A stretch of DNA of 64,000 nucleotides, taken from an uncultured Ruminococcus sp. Its GTDB lineage: Bacteria; Bacillota; Clostridia; Oscillospirales; Acutalibacteraceae. Where the stretch lies: NCBI GenBank assembly GCA_902785365.1, contig CACZYC010000001.1, forward strand, positions 62,001 to 126,000, given 5' to 3'. The notes under the pieces are model-generated. The model was not told where the DNA came from. It made no database searches and saw only the letters and a list, made by a program, of their open reading frames with translations. Of this stretch, positions 1-8,353 are shown in pieces. Every line of letters starts with the position of its first letter. Positions within the stretch are counted from its first letter, which is position 1. The position numbers and the translations under genes are program-made.

Positions 1-2
1 CA

Positions 3-581
3 GTTGAGGAAGAAAGCAATTATCCCAAGACAATCGAGGTAGGCGAGGAAGCCCAGACAGAAGTATCCGCCAAAGCGGGCAAGACCAAACTCTTTGTCGG
101 CGAAAGCACAAAAGTTACGCCTGAGGTTAAAAATCCTGTTGGCGAAACCACATTTACATCAAGCAACTCCAAGGTTGCCACAGTGGACAAAAACGGTAAG
201 GTCAAAGGTGTTAAATCAGGCACAGCATACGTCAGAGTAACCAACAACGGCAAGTACACAGAGATGAAATTTACTGTTGTCAAAAGGTCTAACCCCGTGA
301 CCGTTAAGGGCAAAACTTTAAAGGTTAAAGCCGAGTCTAAAAAGACTGTGTTCAAAAAAGCCAAAGCCTATTCAATCAAAAACGCAAAGGGAAAATTGGC
401 GTTCAAGAAGGTTAAAGGCAGCAAGAAGATTACTGTCAACAAAAAGACAGGTAAAATCACCGTCAAAAAAGGCCTCAAAAAGGGCAAGACCTATAAGTTC
501 AAGGTAAAGGTAAGCGCCAAGGGCAACACAGCGTACAAGTCAAAATCCAAAACCGTAACGGTGAAGATTAAAGTGAAATAA
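3..581 (+). CDS. C-terminal part of a cell-surface protein with a Big_2-like domain (5' end outside window)
   Basis: The reading frame is open from the first bases to a TAA at 579-581, so the gene starts upstream of the window. The GTG at 183 lies inside the domain and is not a start. The visible 192 residues begin with a bacterial Ig-like group 2 (Big_2) pattern: KTKLFVGESTKVTPEV, then SSNSKVATVDKNGKVKGVKSG, typical of surface adhesins. The last ~95 residues are very lysine-rich, with KLAFKKVKGSKKITVNKKTG and a final KSKSKTVTVKIKVK. The same module ends the LRR protein at 36484-38925. No LPXTG motif or membrane anchor follows. Probably secreted or wall-attached; ligand unknown. Confidence 0.8.
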   Translation, partial: VEEESNYPKTIEVGEEAQTEVSAKAGKTKLFVGESTKVTPEVKNPVGETTFTSSNSKVATVDKNGKVKGVKSGTAYVRVTNNGKYTEMKFTVVKRSNPVTVKGKTLKVKAESKKTVFKKAKAYSIKNAKGKLAFKKVKGSKKITVNKKTGKITVKKGLKKGKTYKFKVKVSAKGNTAYKSKSKTVTVKIKVK

Positions 582-626
582 AAGGCTTCCCCAAATGTGG
601 GAAAGGCTTAAACACGAACAATTTTT

Positions 627-655
627 GGGCGACCGATTTTCGGTTGCCCTTTTTG
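627..655 (+). terminator. Intrinsic terminator after the Big_2 surface protein
   Basis: GGGCGACC and GGTTGCCC form an 8-bp stem with one G-U pair around GATTTTC, followed by five T. It separates the surface-protein gene from the suf operon. Confidence 0.8.
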
Positions 656-678
656 TTATGTTCAGGACTTGACGGGGA

Positions 679-687
679 TGGTATAAT
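679..687 (+). promoter_or_regulatory. Extended -10 promoter of the suf operon
   Basis: TGGTATAAT matches an extended -10 element. No good -35 sits 17 bp upstream. Transcription would start near 694, just before the GGAGG at about 698-702. Confidence 0.55.
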
Positions 688-709
688 AGTTATGGATGGA
701 GGAATTTGT

Positions 710-1441
710 ATGTTAAAGATAAAAAACCTTTCGTTTGACGTTCAGTCCGAAGGTCAGAATAAAGAAATAATCAAGGACATTTCCATAGAAGTTCCCGACG
801 GAAAACTGTTTGTTATCACAGGCCCCAACGGCGGAGGAAAGTCCACTCTCGCCAAGCTTATCGCGGGTATTGAAAAGCCTACATCGGGACAAATCATTTT
901 CAACGATACCGACATAACCGATATGAGTATTACCGACCGAGCCAAGCTCGGCATAGGCTTTGCCTTTCAGCAGCCCGTAAGGTTCAAAGGAATTCAGGTT
1001 CTCGACTTAATCAGAATCGCTTCGGGAAAAGAGTTGTCGATAACCGAGGTTTGTTCCTACCTTTCCAAGGTTGGACTTTGCGCGGCGGAGTATATCAACC
1101 GTGAGGTCAACTCAAGCCTTTCGGGCGGTGAACTCAAGCGTATCGAAATTGCAACTGTGCTCGCCAGGGGTTCTCTGCTCACAGTGTTTGATGAACCCGA
1201 GGCGGGAATAGATTTGTGGAGTTTTTCCAACCTTATTGAGGTGTTTGAGAGACAGCGCAGGGAGATAAAGGACAGGTCTATCCTCATCATCTCCCATCAG
1301 GAGCGTATCCTCAACATAGCCGATGAAATAATCGTGCTCAAAAACGGAGTGCTGGAAACAAAAGGAACCAAGGATGAGGTGCTCCCCGCGCTTATGGGCA
1401 CATCCTCAGCGGTAAAGGAATGCAGAGGAGTGAATAATTAA
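710..1441 (+). CDS. sufC: SufC/SmsC, ATPase of a minimal SUF Fe-S cluster assembly system
   Basis: A 243-aa soluble ABC-type ATPase that should power the Fe-S scaffold encoded next door. Visible: Walker A GPNGGGKST (residues 38-46), Q-loop AFQQPVRF, signature SLSGGELKR, Walker B TVFDEPEAGID, and a switch His in IISHQER. The ATG at 710 is preceded by GGAGG at good spacing; upstream in-frame codons lack one. The gene ends one base before the SufB-like gene. There is no sufS, sufU or sufD nearby, which is the arrangement called SMS or SufBC in anaerobes and archaea. Family call is firm; the cysteine desulfurase partner is not in the window. Confidence 0.93.
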   Translation: MLKIKNLSFDVQSEGQNKEIIKDISIEVPDGKLFVITGPNGGGKSTLAKLIAGIEKPTSGQIIFNDTDITDMSITDRAKLGIGFAFQQPVRFKGIQVLDLIRIASGKELSITEVCSYLSKVGLCAAEYINREVNSSLSGGELKRIEIATVLARGSLLTVFDEPEAGIDLWSFSNLIEVFERQRREIKDRSILIISHQERILNIADEIIVLKNGVLETKGTKDEVLPALMGTSSAVKECRGVNN

Positions 1442-1442
1442 T

Positions 1443-2366
1443 ATGGATTTGAATAATATACAGAAATATTTACTTAAAGAAATAGCGGACATAACGGAAG
1501 TCCCGCAGGGCGCTTATAACATCCGCTCAGACAGTCAGTCCATAGGCCGTCAGTCCACCGAAAATGTGGAAATCACACCCAAGGAGGGCGTCAGCGGGCT
1601 GGATATCTTCATCAAGCCTAATGTTAAGGACGAGACTGTCCACATCCCCGTTGTGATGACAAAAAGCGGACTGAAAGAAGAAGTTTACAACGATTTCTTT
1701 ATCGGCGACAACGCTCAGGTGCTTATTGTCGCGGGTTGCGGAATTGACAATTGCGGCGCTCACGACTCACAGCACGACGGTATTCATCGCTTTTACGTCG
1801 GCAAAAACGCCAAGGTTAAATATGTCGAAAAGCATTACGGCTCGGGCGACGGCGCGGGCAAGAGAATCCTCAATCCCGTGACCGAGGTCTACGCGGAGGA
1901 GGGCAGTACCGTCGAGATGGAGATGGTACAGATTAAAGGTGTGGACGATACCACCCGCACAACTGTAGCGGAGCTCAAAAAAGGCGCGAGTATGGTAGTC
2001 AGGGAACGTCTTATGACCCACGAAGAACAACAGGCGTTCAGCGTGTATACAGTCAATCTTAACGGCAAAGACGCAAACGCCGATATTGTTTCCCGCGGTG
2101 TGGCGAGGGACAATTCTTTCCAGAAGCTGGACTTAAAAATTGTAGGTAACGCTGAGTGCAAAGGTCATACCGAGTGTGATTCAATCATTATGGACAACGG
2201 CAAGATTCTTGCTGTTCCCGCTCTGGAAGCAAACGACGTTGACGCTTCCCTTGTACACGAGGCGGCTATCGGAAAAATAGCGGGCGAACAGCTTATAAAA
2301 CTGATGACTCTCGGCTTGACCGAAGCCGAGGCGGAAGAGCAGATTATCAACGGATTCTTGAGATAA
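1443..2366 (+). CDS. sufB: SufB/SufD-family scaffold protein (SmsB)
   Basis: A 307-aa protein, much shorter than classical SufB (about 470 aa). It keeps the right-handed beta-helix core of the SufBD family: FFIGDNAQVLIVAGCGIDN, HRFYVGKNAKVKYVEKHYG, EVYAEEGSTVEMEMVQI, and the C-terminal signature ECDSIIMDNGKILAVPAL followed by DASLVHEAAIGKI. Cysteines at CGIDNC, AECKGHTEC and the conserved acidic and His residues could hold a nascent cluster. With SufC it would form the complete ancestral SmsC2B2-type complex. Translationally close to sufC (1-bp gap), so co-expressed. Confidence 0.9.
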   Translation: MDLNNIQKYLLKEIADITEVPQGAYNIRSDSQSIGRQSTENVEITPKEGVSGLDIFIKPNVKDETVHIPVVMTKSGLKEEVYNDFFIGDNAQVLIVAGCGIDNCGAHDSQHDGIHRFYVGKNAKVKYVEKHYGSGDGAGKRILNPVTEVYAEEGSTVEMEMVQIKGVDDTTRTTVAELKKGASMVVRERLMTHEEQQAFSVYTVNLNGKDANADIVSRGVARDNSFQKLDLKIVGNAECKGHTECDSIIMDNGKILAVPALEANDVDASLVHEAAIGKIAGEQLIKLMTLGLTEAEAEEQIINGFLR

Positions 2367-2381
2367 TAAAGAGAGTTAATT

Positions 2382-2795
2382 ATGTTTAAAAAAGAGAAAG
2401 CGGAAACTTTTAAAACGCTCAAACTGAGAATATCGGGTATGCGTTGTACCGAGGAATACGAGGTAATTTGTAACGGCGAAAGCTGTGAGGCGGCGCATTA
2501 CTTTATTGTGTACAGACAAGGCACGGACAGCGACATACGTGAGCTTCAGAAGAGCGCCGTGTGCTCGGCACAGGTTGTTCTTGATTTACTTAACCGATGT
2601 AACGTTCTCGGATGGGACGGATTCAGCGGACCTAATCCCCGCTGGGTAAGGGACGGCTGGATGATGAATTTTGAAGCCGTGATAAACGACAAAAGAATTT
2701 ACGCCAGCGGGTCAAATAATTTCCCAAAATATTACTCCGAGTTCAGGGACGGCATAAAAAGTTTGATATACGACGGAGGAGAGAAAAATGTTTAA
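2382..2795 (+). CDS. Hypothetical protein with a domain shared with the next gene
   Basis: A 137-aa soluble protein with no signal peptide; family not recognised. It has an N-terminal strand-rich half (LKLRISGMRC, EYEVICNGE), a central helix (QKSAVCSAQVVLDLLNRCNV), a WDGFSGPNP turn, and a C-terminal FEAVINDKRIYASGSNNFP followed by a KYYSEFRDGIKSL helix. That ending resembles two places in the following protein: VDYSSGERIDFSTNRNP (about residue 133) and FVFDDGTEIFVPNNRSLP (about residue 268). It follows sufB by 15 bp and overlaps the next gene by 8 bp, so it belongs to the suf transcript. A link to Fe-S metabolism is only positional. Confidence 0.8.
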   Translation: MFKKEKAETFKTLKLRISGMRCTEEYEVICNGESCEAAHYFIVYRQGTDSDIRELQKSAVCSAQVVLDLLNRCNVLGWDGFSGPNPRWVRDGWMMNFEAVINDKRIYASGSNNFPKYYSEFRDGIKSLIYDGGEKNV

Positions 2796-3681
2796 CAACC
2801 CTCCTATGTGCGGCGGCACTTCAAAGAGCTATGACGAAAACGCTCCCAAAGAGATAAAATCCGAGGATATGACTTTGTTTAAGATTGAGACGGCGTTGAC
2901 GCCGATGGGCGTAATGGTCGGCTCACAGGGCGCCGCGCCTGTAAAGACAGCGTGGTTCAGATTTATCTCGGTTTACGCGGCAAAGTGTGAGAGCGGCGTT
3001 TTTGTGCTGCTCTACGCGCATAATCGTAATGACAAAAAAGAGTTCGGTTGGAGCTATATAAAAGATGATATCTTCCCCGAACTTGTCAGCGCCGTAAATA
3101 ATTATAATCTGGCTAAATCAAACGGTTCTCACTCTTTTACATACGGACTGCCCGAGAACTTCGGCGGAGAGGTGAGAGTGGATTACTCAAGCGGCGAGAG
3201 GATTGATTTCTCTACAAACCGCAATCCCGTTATATCTGTGGATTTTGCTGTGTGGTTGTATGATTTCTTCAGCGAAGCTCTGAAAAAGGAAAGTGTTGAG
3301 CTGCCCGATGCAAGTAAAATCAAGACAATCCGCTTTGACTTAAAGCGCAGCGGCGGCGGATATACACATATTGTGTTGACTCAAAACGGCGATGTGTGCA
3401 GTTACAGCAGAGAGCGTAAGTTTGATTTCCCCGATATCTACAAGGATGAAAAGGAGCTTCCCTCGGAGCTTATGGACAAGTTCAGAGGAATTATTAACGA
3501 CAACGCTATGTCGGTGTGGCATATGCTTCCCGAAAGCGGATTCGATGCTATTGAAGAAAAGTCGATGACCTTCGTTTTTGATGACGGTACAGAGATTTTT
3601 GTGCCGAACAACAGGTCTTTACCCGCGACGATTTCGGGCGCGTTTTTTAACATTGAGCTTGAGCTCGACAGCAACAACTGA
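2788..3681 (+). CDS. Hypothetical protein, apparently two copies of the domain in the preceding protein
   Basis: A 297-aa soluble protein of unknown function. Its reading frame starts at an ATG inside the preceding gene (8-bp overlap), with AGGAGAG upstream, implying translational coupling. Two internal segments end in the same pattern (acidic turn, Gly, hydrophobic strand, Asn, Pro, then a helix): SSGERIDFSTNRNP before SVDFAVWLYDFFSEAL, and DDGTEIFVPNNRSLP at the C-terminus. The region before each is strand-rich (IRFDLKRSGGGYTHIVLTQN). Last gene of the suf transcript before a terminator. No catalytic motif is obvious. Confidence 0.8.
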   Translation: MFNNPPMCGGTSKSYDENAPKEIKSEDMTLFKIETALTPMGVMVGSQGAAPVKTAWFRFISVYAAKCESGVFVLLYAHNRNDKKEFGWSYIKDDIFPELVSAVNNYNLAKSNGSHSFTYGLPENFGGEVRVDYSSGERIDFSTNRNPVISVDFAVWLYDFFSEALKKESVELPDASKIKTIRFDLKRSGGGYTHIVLTQNGDVCSYSRERKFDFPDIYKDEKELPSELMDKFRGIINDNAMSVWHMLPESGFDAIEEKSMTFVFDDGTEIFVPNNRSLPATISGAFFNIELELDSNN

Positions 3682-3688
3682 GAATTAA

Positions 3689-3717
3689 AGGCTTCCCAAT
3701 GGAAGTCTTTTTGTTTT
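3689..3717 (+). terminator. Intrinsic terminator of the suf transcript
   Basis: AGGCTTCC and GGAAGTCT form an 8-bp stem (one G-U) around CAAT, then a T-rich run. Confidence 0.85.
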
Positions 3718-3728
3718 GAAAAAATCTA

Positions 3729-3757
3729 TTTACTTTGAGCGTAAGCTCTGTTACAAT
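3729..3757 (+). promoter_or_regulatory. Sigma-A-type promoter of fbp
   Basis: TTTACT (-35) and TACAAT (-10) with a 17-bp spacer, about 30 bp before the fbp start. Confidence 0.6.
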
Positions 3758-3786
3758 AAAACCAGAGAGACGCGGAGGTGTGTATT

Positions 3787-5679
3787 ATGACAAACAATGA
3801 AAAAACACGCGAAAAATACCTGAAGCTCCTTGCGGAGAAATATCCGAACCGAGGGGCGGTATCGCGCGAGATAATCAACCTCAGCGCAATTATGAATCTG
3901 CCAAAGGGTACAGAGCACTTTATGAGCGATATACACGGCGAATATGAGGCGTTTTATCATATTCTCAATAACTGCTCGGGAGTTATCCGTGAAAAGGTTA
4001 ATATGCTCTACAAGCCCGAGCTTTCGCACGAAAAGCGCAAGGAAATCTGTACTTTGATTTATTACCCGAGCGAGAAGCTGGCGATTATGCGCAAGCAGGG
4101 TAAAGCCACGCCTGAAAACTTCCGTGTAATTATCAATCGGCTGGTAGAGGTTGCGCGCGTGCTGTCTTCCAAGTACACCCGTTCCAAGGTGCGCAAGGCT
4201 ATGCCCGCGGATTACGGATATATTATTGACGAGCTTCTGCACGCCCAGAAGGATGAGGACGACAACCAGGTGCGTTATCACAACAAAATACTGGACACGA
4301 TAATCGACATTGACGCGTACGGTTTTGTAATCGCGCTCGCGGGGCTGATAAAGCGTCTCGCGGTTGACAGACTGCACATCGTAGGTGATATATTTGACCG
4401 CGGAGAGTCTGCCGACAAGGTTGTGGACTTGCTGATGAATCACCATTCTCTCGACATTGAGTGGGGTAACCACGACATTCTTTGGATGGGCGCGGCTTCG
4501 GGCAGTAAGGCGTGTATAGCGAATGTTGTACGCAACAGCGTCAAGTACAACACGGTCAAAACACTTGAAAGCGGCTATGGTATAAGCCTGCGCAATCTGG
4601 CGCTTTTCGCCGACAAAACATATAAAAACAAGCGCTCGATGGACGCGGCGCTCAAGGCAATTTCTGTTATTCAGTTTAAGCTCGAGGGACAGATAATCAA
4701 GCGAAACCCCGAGTTCGATATGGACGACAGGCTTCTGCTCGACAAGATAGACCTTGAAAACGGTACTGTTATATGCGAGGGTAAGATATGGAAGCTCAGC
4801 GACACGGATTTCCCGACGCTGAAGCCTGACAACCCTTATGAACTGACCGAGGAAGAAACAGCTGTAATGGACGAGCTGAAGGCGGCGTTTGTCAGCAGCG
4901 AAAGGCTGAAAAAGCACATAACATTTATATATGAAAACGGTTCAATGTACAAGACCTATAACGGTAATCTGCTATATCACGGCTGTGTTCCTCTGACAGA
5001 TAAAGGCGAGCCCGACGAGGTCAGGCTGTTCTGCGAAAGCCTTAAAGGCAAAGCGCTATTTGATTTCGCCGATATGATGGCGCGACACGCTTTCTTCGCA
5101 AGTCAGAAGTTTTTGCCCGAGCTTGACTTTATGTGGTACCTTTGGTGCGGCAAGAAGTCTCCCTTGTGCGGCAGAAATATAAAGACATTTGAAAGAACAT
5201 TTATAGCGGACAAGGACGCTTGGACTGAGGAGAAAAACCCCTACTATAATTTCTATTATCAGAAAGAAACGTGTGAGATGATTCTTAAGGAATTCGGGCT
5301 CAACTCTCCGTCCTCCCACATTGTAAACGGTCACACGCCGGTGCGTACTGTCAAGGGCGAACTGCCCATAAGGGCGGACGGTAAGCTCCTTGTAATTGAC
5401 GGCGGTTTCTGCAAGGATTATCACGAAAAAACAGGAATCGCGGGCTACACGCTGATTTACAACTCGCACGGTATGAGACTAAAAGCTCACCAGCCGTTTG
5501 AGAGCGTAAGCAACGCGCTGAACGAGAACAAGGATATCCACTCGGATTCCGAAATTGTTGAAACCGAAAGCTCCCGTCTGATGGTTGAGGGCACGGACGA
5601 CGGCGACAGGATTGCCGAGCAGATTAACGATTTGCGGCAACTGCTGGAGCTGTATAAAAAGGGACAGATTATCGGCTGA
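3787..5679 (+). CDS. fbp: Fructose-1,6-bisphosphatase, class III
   Basis: A 630-aa enzyme hydrolysing fructose-1,6-bisphosphate to fructose-6-phosphate in gluconeogenesis; the Firmicutes class III type (B. subtilis Fbp is about 670 aa). It carries calcineurin-like metallophosphatase motifs: SDIHGEYEAF (residues 47-56), VGDIFDRGES, EWGNHDILWMG, and VNGHTPVRT near the C-terminus. The ATG at 3787 is 8 nt after GGAGG; the GTG at 3778 lies within that ribosome site and is rejected. A single-gene transcript between its own promoter and a strong terminator. Confidence 0.96.
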   Translation: MTNNEKTREKYLKLLAEKYPNRGAVSREIINLSAIMNLPKGTEHFMSDIHGEYEAFYHILNNCSGVIREKVNMLYKPELSHEKRKEICTLIYYPSEKLAIMRKQGKATPENFRVIINRLVEVARVLSSKYTRSKVRKAMPADYGYIIDELLHAQKDEDDNQVRYHNKILDTIIDIDAYGFVIALAGLIKRLAVDRLHIVGDIFDRGESADKVVDLLMNHHSLDIEWGNHDILWMGAASGSKACIANVVRNSVKYNTVKTLESGYGISLRNLALFADKTYKNKRSMDAALKAISVIQFKLEGQIIKRNPEFDMDDRLLLDKIDLENGTVICEGKIWKLSDTDFPTLKPDNPYELTEEETAVMDELKAAFVSSERLKKHITFIYENGSMYKTYNGNLLYHGCVPLTDKGEPDEVRLFCESLKGKALFDFADMMARHAFFASQKFLPELDFMWYLWCGKKSPLCGRNIKTFERTFIADKDAWTEEKNPYYNFYYQKETCEMILKEFGLNSPSSHIVNGHTPVRTVKGELPIRADGKLLVIDGGFCKDYHEKTGIAGYTLIYNSHGMRLKAHQPFESVSNALNENKDIHSDSEIVETESSRLMVEGTDDGDRIAEQINDLRQLLELYKKGQIIG

Positions 5680-5690
5680 TAAAACAAATT

Positions 5691-5724
5691 AAAGCAGACA
5701 CCAAAAAGTGTCTGCTTTCTTTTT
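5691..5724 (+). terminator. Bidirectional terminator between fbp and the convergent response-regulator gene
   Basis: An 11-bp perfect stem, AAAGCAGACAC / GTGTCTGCTTT, with a 6-nt loop, flanked by A and T runs, so it can act from both sides. Confidence 0.9.
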
Positions 5725-5739
5725 GCCTGCAAGCGGGTT

Positions 5740-6534
5740 TTAGTATTCGTAATCGTAATTGTCGTACAGGAAGTCAGCCCAGTAATACTGACTCATATAC
5801 TCGTCGTGGTAGGAGTTTACCGCGCCCGCGTCGAGCTCCTTAAAACGGTAATAGTCGCAGTCAAGCACTTCGGGATTTACGGCTAAGGCGTTGTAGCTTT
5901 TTACGATAGCGCTCTCGGCGCCAACTTTTTTGAGCGCTTTTATCATCGCCGAAATCAGTGTTTGTAAGTAGCTCTGCTGTTTTTTGTCATAGGGCGCGTC
6001 TTCAAACAGCGCGGCGGCAATCTCTCTTGTGGAGCAGGAGCTTCCGTGACGGTGAACAAGGTAAGCAAAAATCTCCTTGGCGCGGCTTCTTTCAAATCGA
6101 ACGTGCTCGCCGCTCGGCGTAAATACATCGAAATTACCGAAGCACTGAACCCTCAAAAGAGAATTGTCCTTTGGAATGATGGGGAAGCGAAGGTCGGAAA
6201 GTTCGCTTTTGACCGCCTCGACTGTTACGGGTTTCATAATGTATCCGCTCGCGTGAAGCCGCATAGCGTCACCCGTGTATTCGGAGTAGCCCGTTACAAA
6301 TATAATATTCATTTTGGGATTAACTCTTTTAAGCTCACCCGCAAGCTGTACGCCTGTCATTCCGCTCATATGTATATCGAGAAACGCAATATCACAGCCG
6401 TTCTTTTTGGCGTCCTCAAGCAGTTCATCGGGATATTCGAACGCTCCTATATCCGCGTCGGGCTTGGCTTCTTTGACGGCGGCTTCAAGCATTTGGAGCA
6501 TCAAAGGTTCGTCATCAACGCAAAGCATTCTCAT
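5740..6534 (-). CDS. Response regulator with SARP-like DNA-binding C-terminus
   Basis: A 264-aa cytoplasmic regulator. Residues 1-120 form a receiver domain: CVDDEP acidic pocket, phospho-acceptor Asp53 in FLDIHMSG, FVTGYSEY, and Lys in MKPVT. Residues ~128-250 (LRVQCFGNFDVFTPSGEHVR, RSRAKEIFAYLVHRHG) match a winged-helix OmpR/SARP output domain, followed by a bacterial-transcription-activation-like helix pair. It overlaps the kinase gene by 4 bp, so the two are coupled. A close paralog (same length, same layout, ending in SQYYWADF plus an acidic tail) lies at 21017-21805. Likely targets are the promoters with TGTTGTA repeats at 8056 and 8674 (inference). Confidence 0.92.
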   Translation of the reverse strand: MRMLCVDDEPLMLQMLEAAVKEAKPDADIGAFEYPDELLEDAKKNGCDIAFLDIHMSGMTGVQLAGELKRVNPKMNIIFVTGYSEYTGDAMRLHASGYIMKPVTVEAVKSELSDLRFPIIPKDNSLLRVQCFGNFDVFTPSGEHVRFERSRAKEIFAYLVHRHGSSCSTREIAAALFEDAPYDKKQQSYLQTLISAMIKALKKVGAESAIVKSYNALAVNPEVLDCDYYRFKELDAGAVNSYHDEYMSQYYWADFLYDNYDYEY

Positions 6535-7952
6535 TTTGTCTCTCCTTTATTATTCTCTTTTGGAATTATAATTTTAGCTTCTGTTCCTTCGCCGATAACG
6601 CTTGTTACAACAACCTCGGCGTCGCACATCTCTTTGAGTCGGCGTTTTATATTATCCATACCGACGTGAGAACGTCCGTCGTTTATCTTCTTTTTGTTTA
6701 CATCAAATCCCGTGCCGTCGTCCGATACAATAACCTCATACGCGGTATCGGTTTCTCTTGTGGCAATCGTAAGAGTTCCGCCGCCTTTCTTTTTGCTCAG
6801 ACCGTGCTTAACGGCGTTTTCAGCCAGCGGCTGTATCGTAAGCTGCGGAATAACAAAGTCGGAAACCTGTATATCATACTCAATATTCAGCTTTTCGCCG
6901 AAACGCAGTTTTTCAATGTAAAGATACTTCTTGAGGTGCTCCATTTCTTTCTCAAAGGGGATAGGGGTTGTCTGTTCAAGCGAGTCCATATTTCCTCTGA
7001 GATACTGCGCGAAGGTTATTGTCGCCTGACTTGCGGTGTCGGGGTCAACCTTGCACAGCATAGCTATTGAGCTGAGCGCGTTGTACATAAAATGCGGCTG
7101 AATCTGGCTTACCATTACTCTTACTTTGGATTCGTAGAGCTCCTTTTCGGTGGCTATGAGCGTTTGCTCGCGCTTCGCTACAACTACGCCGAATATCAGC
7201 ACAATCGAAATCAGCATAGCGGCGAACTCGGTGGTCAGCCCGTACGAATAGCCTGTGATAATCTGGTTTGCTACGGGGATAAGTACAAACGACGCCGTAA
7301 TCAGTCTTTCCTTGACAGGAGTTTTTGAGATAAAAAAGCCGATTGTAACTATAATAAGTCCCACGGCAAGATACGACTGGCTCCACATAAACATTGGAGT
7401 TCTGTGGTAAAATCCCTCGCTGTCAATGGTGAAAAACAGCGGATATAACAGATTTATAAGAATAGCGATAATAGTAGGTATAAGAAGGATGTTCATAATA
7501 ACGCTTGCGACGTTGCCGAATGTTCCGTGAAGCTCAAGCGCCGTGAACACATAGCGCCACAAAAAGAAAATCAGCAGTGTTGCGCCTATGTAGTTGAGTA
7601 TGTTCGCTGTCATATTCCACACAGCAAATTTTTTGATTCCCTGAACAATCCAGCAGAAAATGTCCGTAAACAGCACAAATGATGTAGAAGAAATAAGCAG
7701 CGCGAAGGTGCGTGTGTGTTCGCTGAAGCCCTCTCTGTCCTGAGCGATACTGTACAGCAGTACAGTGGCTACCGCCATACTGATAATATCAGCGCCGAGG
7801 TTGAATACAGAGGTCGCCGCCATTCCCGAAAAGCCTCTCGCAAGGCACATAGCTATCGCGGCGGCAGTCAAAACAAGCGAGATAATAAAGCAAAGCGGCA
7901 TTACCCACTTCTTTTTGCCCCAATAATTTGTTATTTGTGATATTAGCTCCAC
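6531..7952 (-). CDS. Membrane sensor histidine kinase (LytS/His_kinase family)
   Basis: A 473-aa protein with about seven membrane segments in the first ~260 residues and almost no extracellular domain, then a His_kinase domain with the phospho-acceptor motif QIQPHFMYNAL and a HATPase domain (ENAVKHGLSKK, SDDGTGFDV, HVGMDNIKRRL). The membrane part suggests a small or membrane-borne ligand. Start: GTG at 7952 is 9 nt after AAGGAG. The ATG at 7985 overlaps a likely -10 (GATAAT) and has no ribosome site; the TTG at 8012 is worse. It forms an operon with the regulator and is divergent from the small-peptide operon. Confidence 0.92.
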   Translation of the reverse strand: MELISQITNYWGKKKWVMPLCFIISLVLTAAAIAMCLARGFSGMAATSVFNLGADIISMAVATVLLYSIAQDREGFSEHTRTFALLISSTSFVLFTDIFCWIVQGIKKFAVWNMTANILNYIGATLLIFFLWRYVFTALELHGTFGNVASVIMNILLIPTIIAILINLLYPLFFTIDSEGFYHRTPMFMWSQSYLAVGLIIVTIGFFISKTPVKERLITASFVLIPVANQIITGYSYGLTTEFAAMLISIVLIFGVVVAKREQTLIATEKELYESKVRVMVSQIQPHFMYNALSSIAMLCKVDPDTASQATITFAQYLRGNMDSLEQTTPIPFEKEMEHLKKYLYIEKLRFGEKLNIEYDIQVSDFVIPQLTIQPLAENAVKHGLSKKKGGGTLTIATRETDTAYEVIVSDDGTGFDVNKKKINDGRSHVGMDNIKRRLKEMCDAEVVVTSVIGEGTEAKIIIPKENNKGETK

Positions 7953-7985
7953 AGCCGAACACTCCTTAATATATTCTGTTCTCAT

Positions 7986-8013
7986 ATTATCGTAAATCTT
8001 AAAAAAATGCAAA
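7986..8013 (-). promoter_or_regulatory. Probable promoter of the first kinase/regulator operon
   Basis: On the minus strand TTTGCA, a 16-bp spacer and GATAAT precede the GTG start at 7952. Matches are moderate; the surrounding A/T tracts could act as an UP element. Confidence 0.4.
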
Positions 8014-8055
8014 TTTTTTCAAAAAATCCAAAAAAATTTTTAAAACAACGTTTTT

Positions 8056-8089
8056 TGTTGTACTTCTGTTGTACTCGGTTTGATATAGT
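8056..8089 (+). promoter_or_regulatory. SARP-box promoter 1: two TGTTGTA repeats 11 bp apart before TGATATAGT
   Basis: TGTTGTA at 8056-8062 and 8067-8073 form direct repeats in 11-bp register. They occupy the place of a -35 hexamer; an extended -10 (TGATATAGT) follows 8 bp later. Established knowledge: SARP and OmpR-type activators bind heptamers repeated every 11 bp, the last about 8 bp from the -10. The layout is repeated almost exactly at 8674-8707. It drives the small membrane protein and the 24-aa peptide. Confidence 0.75.
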
Positions 8090-8131
8090 ATAGCCAGACA
8101 AAAGGGGAACACCTCAGAAAGGATGATTGTA

Positions 8132-8341
8132 ATGAGAAGAATGCTTTTTGAATTACTTGTAGGAATACCTGTAATAATCGGAGTGTACACACTTCTGGAA
8201 TTCCTTTATTGTAAATTTATCGTTTACAGCCCGTTTGTTTTTGATATAAGAGCCTGCTTGATATGTTTAATTGTATGGTTTGTTTGTACAACAGTATCTT
8301 ATATGGCAAGAAAAAACATAAGTAAAAATACACACAGATAA
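8132..8341 (+). CDS. Small membrane protein of unknown function
   Basis: A 69-aa protein with two hydrophobic segments (LLVGIPVIIGVYTLLEFLYC, and LICLIVWFVCTTVSYMA) and a basic tail (RKNISKNTHR), so probably two membrane passes. The ATG at 8132 is 8 nt after AAAGGA; the ATG at 8123 overlaps that site. First gene behind SARP-box promoter 1, and followed by a 24-codon peptide gene whose ribosome site overlaps its stop. It could process, export or sense the peptide, or confer immunity; nothing in the sequence decides. No family recognised. Confidence 0.7.
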   Translation: MRRMLFELLVGIPVIIGVYTLLEFLYCKFIVYSPFVFDIRACLICLIVWFVCTTVSYMARKNISKNTHR

Positions 8342-8353
8342 GGAGAAATAAAA

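Noticed and set aside
183..581. GTG at 183 as the start of the first gene
   Set aside because: The frame is open to the window edge and the Big_2 domain begins upstream of 183; no ribosome site precedes it.
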